A stretch of DNA of 64,000 bases from assembly GCF_000332175.1 (NCBI RefSeq), contig NZ_KB235914.1, positions 4,057,793-4,121,792 of the forward strand. Reading direction: 5' to 3'. Below, one piece after another: positions 18,968 through 25,998 of this stretch (the stretch's first letter is position 1; each line of letters begins with the position of its first letter). Position numbers and translations under genes: made by a program. The notes under the pieces were generated by a model. The model was not told the origin of the DNA. It made no database searches and worked only from the letters and a program-made list of their open reading frames with translations. This DNA is from Pseudanabaena sp. PCC 6802 (GTDB lineage: Bacteria; Cyanobacteriota; Cyanobacteriia; Pseudanabaenales; Pseudanabaenaceae).

Positions 18968-19291
18968 ATGGGGGTTGGGGTACTCCCTGCGGTCGTCAGG
19001 GGTTGGGGGTTGGGTTGATTCGATGGGTGGTGGATGATGAGTGATGGATGATTTGGGGTGATGGGCATGGGCGTAACGCAGGGGTTTAGCATTTGTCCGA
19101 TAACCTTCGCATCAAACGCAAGCATTCATGACAAATGCTAAACCCCTGCCAGGGTCGTTTCCGGGTTCGTTTCCCGTTACGCGATCGCCGTTCGCTGTTC
19201 CCCCATATTGTTTTTATCCCCCCTCTCCCGGATGGTTTCAAGCCCTTTCGCGTAAGATAAGTAAATAATTAATGACTAAATAACTGACGAT
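18968..19291. other. Gene-free interval, G-rich, with an inverted repeat
   Basis: 324 bp without a convincing ORF. The first 100 bp are G-rich on the plus strand, with short repeats of ggttggg and gatggatgat; a G-quadruplex is conceivable but irregular. The middle holds the 20-bp inverted repeat listed separately. The last 90 bp upstream of the TPR gene would hold its promoter. Confidence 0.6.
19078..19149. repeat. Perfect 20-bp inverted repeat
   Basis: Arm gcaggggtttagcatttgtc (19078-19097) is exactly the reverse complement of 19130-19149; a 32-bp unpaired centre separates them. It could be a transcription terminator after lpxD without a U-tract, or a small palindromic mobile element. It is unrelated to the MITE-like family except for the cagggg core. 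Confidence 0.8.
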
Positions 19292-19723
19292 ATGACTACA
19301 GAGACAGCGGAATCATTATTTAATCAAGGACTTGAACGCTATAAGGCGGGGGAAGATGCCGCTAGCCTGATTCCTACCTTCGAGAAAATATGCGATCGCC
19401 AGCCTAAAGTTGCCAGTAGTTGGATCTGCCTATCATGGTTGTACTTGCTAGATGGTAAGTCAAATCAAGCGCTCAAAGCCGCCCAAAAAGCTGTCAAACT
19501 CAGCCCAGAAGACCCTCAAGCGAGGATTAATCTGGCGATCGCCATGCTGGAGACCTCACAAAAAGGTATCCGCGAGCATATCGAGGTTGCACAGAACTGG
19601 TTGATGCTGATGAAGGATTTAAAGCCAGAAATTGTTGAGAATTTTGAAGAAGGTATGCGACGCAAGCCAAATTGGACTAATCTTGAAAAGGTTAAAAATT
19701 GGGTATTTGAACCAAATACGTAG
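19292..19723 (+). CDS. TPR-repeat protein
   Basis: A 143-residue soluble helical protein with about two to three tetratricopeptide units (SLFNQGLERYKAGEDAAS, ASSWICLSWLYLLDGKSNQAL, PQARINLAIAMLE). This small TPR protein type is frequent in cyanobacteria and has no assigned role. It begins at ATG 19292 after an AT-rich promoter-like stretch. It stands alone, with unrelated genes on both sides. Confidence 0.8.
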   Translation: MTTETAESLFNQGLERYKAGEDAASLIPTFEKICDRQPKVASSWICLSWLYLLDGKSNQALKAAQKAVKLSPEDPQARINLAIAMLETSQKGIREHIEVAQNWLMLMKDLKPEIVENFEEGMRRKPNWTNLEKVKNWVFEPNT

Positions 19724-19904
19724 TTGGGTATTGTTAAATTTCCTTCATGTAAATCGTTAATTCCGACGTAAAAACGTCAAAAGTTTACACAACTTTAAGA
19801 TCGCCTGAGTTTAGCGCAGGAAAACTTAACGCATCATTTAATTTTGGAATGATAACCTTAGAGAATAATTGATGTTTAAGTTTCGATTTAATAAGGAGTT
19901 TAAA

Positions 19905-20114
19905 ATGATTGATAATGTCAGAGTAAAACCCGATACCAGAAACCACAAAGGCTTCTTCGTCTTAGAATCTTCTTATAAATTAATTGATATTAATCAGAAT
20001 GGTTGGGCATTAATTTGTCTTGATGATGCTAACTGCCACTATGTCGATCCTGACGATCTCAAGATGCCCAAAGGTTGGAAGAAAGCTGAAAACGGAAAGT
20101 TTGCTTCTGTGTAG
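19905..20114 (+). CDS. Small conserved-type hypothetical protein
   Basis: 69 residues, starting MIDNVRVKPDTRNHKGFFVL and ending KMPKGWKKAENGKFASV. ATG 19905 is chosen because AAGGAG lies six bases upstream; the in-frame TTG/ATG at 19869-19872 would add 12 residues with no ribosome-binding site. The content of beta-favouring residues and the motif HYVDPDDLK suggest a small beta-barrel (SH3-like) fold, which is inference. I do not recognise a family. It has its own intergenic regions on both sides. Confidence 0.6.
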   Translation: MIDNVRVKPDTRNHKGFFVLESSYKLIDINQNGWALICLDDANCHYVDPDDLKMPKGWKKAENGKFASV

Positions 20115-20396
20115 AAATATTGGATTTCTATCCAACTTTTGTGGTTTGATCCCAGTCAAGCCACAAATTTTTTTATGAGGATTTACGATGATATAGCCAT
20201 TGGTTTGTGCCTTCTTAAAATACCTATGCGGCGATCGCTATTGTTAGACTACTTTAGTACTTAGCAACTTGTAACCTGTAATAAAGTTCTAAGAATTTCT
20301 AAATTTTTATACATTTATACATATTTTATATATGGGTGACAAATTGCATTTCTAAACAGTTGCCACTACAATCTGTGATATTTTTCGCGATGTCCT

Positions 20397-21233
20397 ATGC
20401 AAACTAATTCTGCTAAGCAGTCCGAGCCATCCCAAAACAACTATCAGCCTTCCGTCCCAATATCCCTATATAAGGAGCTAGCAGCGGAACTGCAATCAGC
20501 GCAGCATAAGGTAACTTCTTTGCAGTTGCAAAACGAGCATTTGCTAAAAACAAATCAAACTTTAATTCGAGAATTTACCAAGGAATTCGAGGCGATCGCC
20601 ATCTCTAGCCAGCAGTTGCTTCAGCTTCTGAAAACTCTGAGCGTAGATACACAGGAGCAGTTATCGCCACAACTAGAAATCAAGCCGCAAGAAATCAAGC
20701 CGCTAGAAGAACCCAAGCTGCAAGATTTCACCCCGCCGCCATCGGTAGTAAATCATTTAGTGGAGCCAGTTGCTAAATCTAAAGCTGTAAATTACTTACA
20801 GGTAAGTACGCCACACGTACAGGGAAATAAGGCACAGGAAAGCAAGCCGCAGGGAAATAAGCCCAGACCCAACAACAACAGCAGCAGTAATAGTAACTCT
20901 GCAAAAGTAGATCGCGTCGATCTGCCTAGAAAGTCCCAGGAATCTGTAGTAAAGCCGAAACAGGCGAATGTGTCGTCACCGCAAACCAAAAAACAAGCAG
21001 TTACCAGGGTTGTCGCGGATGCTAAGCCCCCCACATCATCGCCAGCCAGTTCCTCACCCGCATCTAAACTGAAGACGCACCAGGAAGAACCATCCAACCT
21101 AAATAATCTGGAATCAACCTCCGACGAGGGCAGTATCAATGGCTGGTGGTTGGCACTAACAATCCTCCTGATCGTAGTTACTTCCTTTGGTGCTGGCTAC
21201 TTTTTAATGCGCCCGCTTGTTAAATCCAAATAG
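20397..21233 (+). CDS. Tail-anchored coiled-coil protein of unknown function
   Basis: 278 residues. Residues 20-85 form a coiled coil (YKELAAELQSAQHKVTSLQL). Residues 90-240 are low complexity (Pro, Lys, Ser, Asn, Gln rich, with repeated PQEIKP and PQGNKP-like units). A single C-terminal transmembrane helix (WLALTILLIVVTSFGAGYFLM) ends ten residues before the stop. This predicts a tail-anchored protein with a cytoplasmic N-terminus. The family is not recognised. About 280 bp upstream are AT-rich with no gene. Confidence 0.7.
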   Translation: MQTNSAKQSEPSQNNYQPSVPISLYKELAAELQSAQHKVTSLQLQNEHLLKTNQTLIREFTKEFEAIAISSQQLLQLLKTLSVDTQEQLSPQLEIKPQEIKPLEEPKLQDFTPPPSVVNHLVEPVAKSKAVNYLQVSTPHVQGNKAQESKPQGNKPRPNNNSSSNSNSAKVDRVDLPRKSQESVVKPKQANVSSPQTKKQAVTRVVADAKPPTSSPASSSPASKLKTHQEEPSNLNNLESTSDEGSINGWWLALTILLIVVTSFGAGYFLMRPLVKSK

Positions 21234-21311
21234 TCGCCACTGAAAAAACTGGCAACCCCTTTTGACTATGCATGACGGCATTATTCATGAAGAATACTAA
21301 GGAAGGGTAAA

Positions 21312-21688
21312 GATGTGCTGCGGTCGTTGTCTTCTGCGTATTTTGGTATGAACTCACGCACGCAGCCTATGGAGAAGTTTGTCGTTGCAAGGGGATCTTC
21401 GATATACCTGATGGACGTGCCTTTTATATCGACTTTGTAGAAGGCATGACAGATAGCATCTATGTACCGCTCAATCTACCTAGATGGTTAGAAGAAAGAC
21501 CCGAACGCTTTAGTGGTATTGAAGTAGTGGGGCGAGGTTTTGATAGTCCTGTCTGCATCATTTTTAACTTCTGGCGATCGCTGCCTACACTCATCAGCGA
21601 TCGCTTTTTAATATCTGTCCCTTTCCAACTGCTCTATGGCTCGCTGCCAATACCATTCTTCAGGCTTACCAGGATTCTTGACCTTTAG
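21312..21688 (+). pseudogene. Possible gene remnant
   Basis: The frame is open from 21312 and reads protein-like sequence (YGEVCRCKGIFDIPDGRAFY, then PLNLPRWLEERPERFSGIEV), but no start codon exists before ATG 21446. The 3' part runs antisense into the end of the next gene. It looks like the middle of a lost protein. The family is not recognised; it could also be chance. Confidence 0.3.
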
Positions 21689-22051
21689 GTTGTTAACTAG
21701 ACGATGGGCAGCAGCGCGATCGCCTTGCAATCTTTCAAATAGTTTCTTCTGTAGGTCATAGGTTCTACTTACGCTTGCAGTTTTGTTTTTACTAGGGTAG
21801 GGCTTAAACGGCTTGAGTGGTGTTCTCCCTCCTGGACGTTGAAAATCTTTCCAATTTACTCCAAAGAAAAGCCCGTATAGCAAAATAACCACAGCTACCT
21901 GTGGAATCATGTATAGAATATGAAAACTCAAGGGGGGCTGAGAATATAGCCGGATTCCTATGATGGCGTAGAGCGTAGGGGTGAGAGCCGAGGTAACTGA
22001 GACTGCTAGAGAGGAGGATAGTATCCAATAAGCTATTTTTGTATTAAGCAT
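21608..22051 (-). CDS. Two-helix membrane protein with a conserved-type C-terminal helical motif
   Basis: 147 residues. Two N-terminal transmembrane helices (WILSSSLAVSVTSALTPTLYAII, ILYMIPQVAVVILLYGLFFGV), a basic linker, then a helical C-terminus (LQKKLFERLQGDRAAAHRLV, then NPGKPEEWYWQRAIEQLERD). The C-terminal motif is seen attached to various cyanobacterial membrane proteins; no function is known to me. It is the third gene of a minus-strand set headed by the XRE regulator, 19 bp after the preceding gene. Confidence 0.7.
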   Translation of the reverse strand: MLNTKIAYWILSSSLAVSVTSALTPTLYAIIGIRLYSQPPLSFHILYMIPQVAVVILLYGLFFGVNWKDFQRPGGRTPLKPFKPYPSKNKTASVSRTYDLQKKLFERLQGDRAAAHRLVNNLKVKNPGKPEEWYWQRAIEQLERDRY

Positions 22052-22070
22052 CTTTTCCCCCTACACAATA

Positions 22071-22472
22071 TCAAAGACAGGTTTTGGCTTCCTTAGATAC
22101 ACCAGATCCCACGGCTAGCTCTTTATGGCATTCAATGCCATTTCTTAGAATCGTTACCTTGACTTGAGAATTACTGCTGTATAGGCTACCTGTGGCAGTG
22201 ACATAGGCACTCCTAGGAGCATTAAAGGTTACTTTGTAAGGAAGCCTATCTTCTATCTTCTCAATTCTCGTAGGTATAGTCCCGATTATATAAACTCCAA
22301 CAAATCTATCCCCCGTACTGCCCTCAAACCTGATTTCGTAGCTATCTTCTCCCTGAATCGCTGCTACTGGGCTAGAGACAATTGAGGTGGGATTGCTATC
22401 TATCTTTGCAAGTATGAAGCCCGTAGAGAATCCCGCTGCCAATAGAAAAATTGAACCGATCGGCTTTTTCAT
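22071..22472 (-). CDS. Putative exported or membrane-anchored protein of unknown function
   Basis: 133 residues. The N-terminus (KKPIGSIFLLAAGFSTGFILA) is a signal peptide or anchor without a lipobox. The rest is beta-rich (YEIRFEGSTGDRFVGVYIIG, VKVTILRNGIECHKELAVG) with two Cys that could form a disulfide. It lies 12 bp after the XRE regulator and 19 bp before the two-helix membrane protein. No family is recognised. Confidence 0.65.
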   Translation of the reverse strand: MKKPIGSIFLLAAGFSTGFILAKIDSNPTSIVSSPVAAIQGEDSYEIRFEGSTGDRFVGVYIIGTIPTRIEKIEDRLPYKVTFNAPRSAYVTATGSLYSSNSQVKVTILRNGIECHKELAVGSGVSKEAKTCL

Positions 22473-22484
22473 CTAATTCCAGCC

Positions 22485-22823
22485 TCACCCCGCCATTGTT
22501 AATAAGAGTTCAGCACCCGTTTTAACAACCCTCAAGACATCTTCGCGGGGAAGATTCTCTAAATCTTTAATTACTGCATCTACAGGTTTAGCTTGTTGAT
22601 GCGGTTTCCCATCCAAGACAGCCTTTATCTCATCTAGCGTATAACCTGCCATCATTGCGATTTTGGCTAGGTTCTTAGTATCTGGAATTGCTCCGTTCTC
22701 CCAGCTTATGACAGCACTGGCAGAAACCCCCAAACTACGTGCAAAAGCCCTACGACTTTTTGAACGCTTTACCAAGTCGTTAATTATTTTTTGCAGTTTT
22801 TCTCTACCTTCAAGGCTTGACAT
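22485..22823 (-). CDS. XRE-family helix-turn-helix regulator
   Basis: 112 residues. The helix-turn-helix spans about 23-75 (RRAFARSLGVSASAVISWENGA), typical of Cro/C1-type repressors. The C-terminal 35 residues are helical and may dimerise. It is transcribed away from a CopG-like gene, with a 121-bp gap rich in repeated short sequences suited to operators. It heads a probable three-gene minus-strand operon. The arrangement resembles control regions of plasmids or integrated elements; that link is inference. Confidence 0.82.
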   Translation of the reverse strand: MSSLEGREKLQKIINDLVKRSKSRRAFARSLGVSASAVISWENGAIPDTKNLAKIAMMAGYTLDEIKAVLDGKPHQQAKPVDAVIKDLENLPREDVLRVVKTGAELLLTMAG

Positions 22824-22944
22824 GGTGATAAGTCTACTTACCGACTAGTCAACATTTTACCCGTTTCCCTAGTCAACCTGGTGACCACTTGACAGATAAA
22901 CTTATCACCCTGTGGCTTGGTAGATGTAATTATCAACTGGTCAT
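22824..22944. promoter_or_regulatory. Divergent XRE/CopG promoter region with repeated operator-like sites
   Basis: GGTGATAAGT (22824-22833) is matched by its exact reverse complement ACTTATCACC (22900-22909). CTAGTCAAC occurs twice in direct orientation (22845 and 22869, 24 bp apart), and a related AATTATCAACTGG lies just before the CopG start. The sites flank both start codons, so they are candidate operators for either protein. Confidence 0.55.
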
Positions 22945-23142
22945 ATGAATAACCAAAAAACAAAGAGGAAAACTACCCCCAAAAATGAGCGTCCTGTTAA
23001 AATTTCCTGCTTTCTTCCCTATGAACTGGCTGAAAGGGTTCGTTTTGAAGAGTATTCAGAGAAAAAGACAAAAAGTGCTATTTGTTCTGAAGCGCTACAA
23101 GAGTACTTCCACCGCCGCGACTACGCACAGGAGAGAGCCTAA
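22945..23142 (+). CDS. CopG/ribbon-helix-helix-like small protein
   Basis: 65 residues. The basic N-terminus precedes a beta strand and two helices (PVKISCFLPYELAERVRFEE, KTKSAICSEALQEYF), the pattern of ribbon-helix-helix DNA-binding proteins. Its stop codon overlaps the start of a broken downstream frame (TAATG). It is divergent from the XRE regulator. The ribbon-helix-helix call rests on pattern only. Confidence 0.65.
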   Translation: MNNQKTKRKTTPKNERPVKISCFLPYELAERVRFEEYSEKKTKSAICSEALQEYFHRRDYAQERA

Positions 23143-23383
23143 TGCTGACGGCAGAGAAATTCCCAGGCTACGAACTGCGGCTCCCCTTCTACCTGGAAGC
23201 CTTCACCGAGTATTTACCGCGAAGCGACGGCGACGCTTGAGAATCCCGATCGGCTGCTTACAGCAACGGAATTTTTGCGCGTCGGCAAACGGCTATCATG
23301 AAATCGCATGGCTGCTCAAACTCCCCGACTTGCCTCCACCAGGCAAGCAATTATTGCGGGAGCAATGGCAGCTAATGCATTGA
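23142..23383 (+). pseudogene. Frameshifted gene downstream of the CopG-like gene
   Basis: Protein-like sequence continues through three successive frames. MLTAEKFPGYELRLPFYLEA starts at ATG 23142 (stop at 23238-23240), TLENPDRLLTATEFLRVGKR follows in the next frame, then NGYHEIAWLLKLPDLPPPGK in the third, ending at 23383. Each step is a one-base shift, so two lesions in about 140 bp explain it. The start overlaps the CopG-like stop, indicating former translational coupling. The family is not recognised. Confidence 0.5.
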
Positions 23384-23674
23384 TTTTATGGCTACGCAGG
23401 GATAAAAGCCATGCCTATGAGCCGCGCACTTTATCCCGTTGATTGGGAAGCGATGTCACCGCCGCGCCCACGCTAGTTGCTCCTCTAACTATCAGGAAAG
23501 GCTATCAAACTGACCTTCTGCGGGTAACGCAAATAGCCTGATTATTGGAAGGGTTAATATACAAGACTTCTAGGTTCCTTTAAATTATTTTGGACTAATT
23601 TACTTGGACTAGCTTATTTACTTGTCTATGTGTAAAATTAGCTCCACATAGGCATTCTAGCTCTTTAATCCAAA
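23384..23674. other. Gene-poor interval with a short remnant and direct repeats
   Basis: MPMSRALYPVDWEAMSPPRPR can be read from 23411. Its SRALYPVDWEAM part resembles the start of small HNH-type proteins but stops after 21 codons. At 23590-23623 two related units, TTGGACTAATTTACT and TTGGACTAGCTTATTTACT, are arranged in tandem. Nothing else is seen before the GIY-YIG-like gene. Confidence 0.4.
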
Positions 23675-24301
23675 ATGTCAACCGAGTTTAATTTTGACGA
23701 ATCATGCTGGTATTCCGGCTGCGATGATACCTATTTAGCAGAGTTGCTGCCAGCCCATCCTGGCTATTGGTTTGTCGTGCTTCTAGGTCGCGGCTATCTG
23801 GCAACATCCGATCGCCCTTTTCCCCGGAAAAACATCGTCAACTTCCTGGCTAAGCATGGCTTTGTGTTCGATCTCGCGATCTGGGAATCCGTTGTATCCG
23901 ATCGCTTCACCCAAAACCCCTTTTTATCAAAAACATCTGCTCGCAGGGCGATCGCGGTTTGTCAAACTGGCAAGCATCAATTACCCCAAAGACCTGCTGT
24001 AGTTGAATTCGGTCAAAATACCGAGACAAAACCTAAATCCAGGCGGAGATCGCAGGTTTGCTTTATCCTCACCGCCGACCGGGAATTTCTGCACGTAGGC
24101 ACGGCGCTCGATCCGCACAGTTCTCTGCAAAAGCTCCAGGCTGCTTACCCGCAAACATTAAACCTGATTGGCTCTCTTCCCGATCGCCGTAAGCTCGGCC
24201 AAACGATTCACCAGCAGTTCGGGCACCTGAATACTCAGGGAAACTGGTTTCGCTATTCCCAGGAACTACAAGCCCATATCGCATCCCTACTTGCGACTTA
24301 A
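23675..24301 (+). CDS. Protein with C-terminal GIY-YIG/T5orf172-like domain
   Basis: 208 residues. The C-terminal half (about residues 125-205) follows the T5orf172/GIY-YIG layout: a strand VCFILTADREFLHVGTA, a helix LQKLQAAYPQTLNLIGSLPD, then GQTIHQQFGHLNTQGNWFRY and a last helix. The usual K-I-G is replaced by H-V-G, and the Arg normally found in the first helix appears missing, so nuclease activity is doubtful. The N-terminal 100 residues are unassigned. The 3' end overlaps the convergent alkD-like gene by 15 bp. Confidence 0.6.
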   Translation: MSTEFNFDESCWYSGCDDTYLAELLPAHPGYWFVVLLGRGYLATSDRPFPRKNIVNFLAKHGFVFDLAIWESVVSDRFTQNPFLSKTSARRAIAVCQTGKHQLPQRPAVVEFGQNTETKPKSRRRSQVCFILTADREFLHVGTALDPHSSLQKLQAAYPQTLNLIGSLPDRRKLGQTIHQQFGHLNTQGNWFRYSQELQAHIASLLAT

Positions 24302-24991
24302 ATAGGCTTTGCGTTTCGGTTCCTCGAAGTGCTCGATCGCGTATCTTAGCATCGTGCGCGGCATCTGCGTGCAATAACGATCCAAAAAAGTCTCCAGGGT
24401 TTGCCTATCTTTCTTCCCAACTTCGCGCAAAGCCCAGCCCACCGCCTTATGAATTAGATCGTGCGGGTGGTTAAGCAGAATAACCGCAATCTGCCACGTA
24501 TCCTCAAATTGGTCGTGCTTGATAAATTCCATCGTCGTAATTATGGCAATCCTTTGCTCCCAAAGGCTTTCAGAACGCGCCAGATCGTACAGAACACTGC
24601 GATCGCGCTCTAGCAAGTACGCTCCCAAAATCGGGCGACAGGTGACATCCACTAAATCCCAGTTATTTATCCATTCTGTATGTTGCAAATAGAAGGTCGC
24701 GATCTCTGATTGCTCTGCCACAGAGGCTTTAGGAAACTGATAGGTCAAAATTAGTAACGCTGTCAGGCGTTCCTCGTGAATCTTACTCTGCAACAGATTT
24801 TCGATATCCAACAGATTCAAATCCACATATGCCTTTGCTAGCTTGCGTTGCTCGGGGACGGCGATTCCCAAGAACTCATCGCCTTCGCCATACTCGCCTT
24901 TGTCAGTTTTAAAGAAGCGGCTGAGTGCCTTAGCCTTCTCTGAATTGCTAAGAGCCTTTAGCTTTTGTTTCAGGTCGTCAAGTCTACTCAC
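24287..24991 (-). CDS. DNA alkylation repair protein (AlkD-like)
   Basis: A 234-residue all-helical HEAT-like protein. It has the family landmark WINNWDLVDVTCRPILGAYL with the conserved Asp, and LIHKAVGWALREVGKKD near the C-terminus. AlkD excises positively charged alkylated bases such as N3- and N7-alkylpurines without flipping them. The start is GTG at 24991, with no better ATG nearby. Its end overlaps the convergent GIY-YIG-like gene. Confidence 0.9.
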   Translation of the reverse strand: MSRLDDLKQKLKALSNSEKAKALSRFFKTDKGEYGEGDEFLGIAVPEQRKLAKAYVDLNLLDIENLLQSKIHEERLTALLILTYQFPKASVAEQSEIATFYLQHTEWINNWDLVDVTCRPILGAYLLERDRSVLYDLARSESLWEQRIAIITTMEFIKHDQFEDTWQIAVILLNHPHDLIHKAVGWALREVGKKDRQTLETFLDRYCTQMPRTMLRYAIEHFEEPKRKAYLSRK

Positions 24992-25053
24992 GATTTTGTT
25001 ATCATACTAAGAATATGAGACTTATATTTAGTCTAATTTCAATTTACTGAGTC

Positions 25054-25893
25054 TTAAATGAGACCAGGTGGAGCCGATAATAGCGGAAAGAAATGACCGA
25101 CTGGCCCCTGTCCCTTACCGATCGCCAGACTGTGTTTTAATGCCTGCGTGACATAGGTTTTCGCATCTTTTACCGCTATTAGCTTGGGCTTACCCAGTGC
25201 CAGATTGGCGGCGATCGCTGCCGATAGCGTGCAACCCGTACCGTGCGTGTGGGGAGTCTCAACCGTCTCAGTTCGCAATACCTCGATCTGCCCATCCTCA
25301 CACCACACATCCACGCCGCGCAGTTCCCCTGGCATCCCACCGCCCTTGACCAGCAGAGTTTTTACACCTAGGGATAGGATCTTCTGGGCGGCCTGTTGCA
25401 TATCCGCTAGCGTGGCAATCTCCATGCCAGCTAGGATTTGGGCTTCGTAGCGGTTGGGCGTGGCGATCGCGGCAAGGGGTAAAAGCAACCGCGTCATGCT
25501 TTGCACGGCATCGTCATCGATTAACTGCGCTCCGGTACGCGATACCATCACCGGATCGACTACGACATTGGCAAAACCCATTGCCGCCAACTTCTTGGCA
25601 ATCGTGCGGATAATCTCCTGGTTCAAGAGCATCCCCGTCTTAACTGCCAGGACGCGGATATCCGTCACCACCGCCTCGATTTGCGCCGCCACCGCCTCCG
25701 GTGACATGGCATCTACCCGATTTACTCCCAGCGTATTCTGCGCAGTCACGCAGGTAATAGCGCTCGTACCGTGCACGCAATGAAATGCAAACGTCCGCAA
25801 ATCCGCCTGAATTCCCGCCCCACCGCCGCTATCCGAGCCAGCGATCGTCATAGCAACAGGCACGTTCGTTCGATCCAAAATATTAGTTGGCAT
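25054..25893 (-). CDS. thiD: Hydroxymethylpyrimidine/phosphomethylpyrimidine kinase ThiD
   Basis: 279 residues from ATG 25893 (MPTNILDRTNVPVAMTIAGS). The frame is open to 25953, but the first 20 residues there are atypical. Motifs: GSDSGGGAGIQADLRTFAFH, VVDPVMVSRTGAQLI and the ribokinase-type HGTGCTLSAAIAANLA with catalytic base region. It phosphorylates HMP and HMP-P in thiamine synthesis. No thiamine riboswitch was seen upstream. Short TGAGTCTTA-type sequences lie at both its 3' end and its upstream region. Confidence 0.95.
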   Translation of the reverse strand: MPTNILDRTNVPVAMTIAGSDSGGGAGIQADLRTFAFHCVHGTSAITCVTAQNTLGVNRVDAMSPEAVAAQIEAVVTDIRVLAVKTGMLLNQEIIRTIAKKLAAMGFANVVVDPVMVSRTGAQLIDDDAVQSMTRLLLPLAAIATPNRYEAQILAGMEIATLADMQQAAQKILSLGVKTLLVKGGGMPGELRGVDVWCEDGQIEVLRTETVETPHTHGTGCTLSAAIAANLALGKPKLIAVKDAKTYVTQALKHSLAIGKGQGPVGHFFPLLSAPPGLI

Positions 25894-25955
25894 ATCAAAA
25901 TTTATAGTCTTATTTCTAGAATGCAAGACATATACTGAGTCTATAAATAACATTA

Positions 25956-25979
25956 TGAGTCTTATTCATAGACAAAAAA
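25956..25979. repeat. Direct repeat, left side of the NLR-like module
   Basis: A 24-bp sequence beginning TGAGTCTTATTCATAGAC and ending in an A-run. It matches 29334-29357 on the same strand apart from small differences. A partial copy (TGAGTCTATAAA) is at 25936, and a further relative (TGAGTCTTAAATGAGAC) lies at 25048-25064. The two full copies bracket the hydrolase/NB-ARC/TPR gene. Confidence 0.55.
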
Positions 25980-25998
25980 GAAGAATCTTCTCCGCGAG

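Noticed and set aside
18968..19060. G-quadruplex
   Set aside because: G-runs are present, but only three are closely spaced; the fourth is separated by about 19 bases, so a stable quadruplex is not supported.
21446..21688. Intact 80-codon gene
   Set aside because: Protein-like sequence extends upstream without a start codon, and the 3' third is antisense to a better gene; treated as a remnant.
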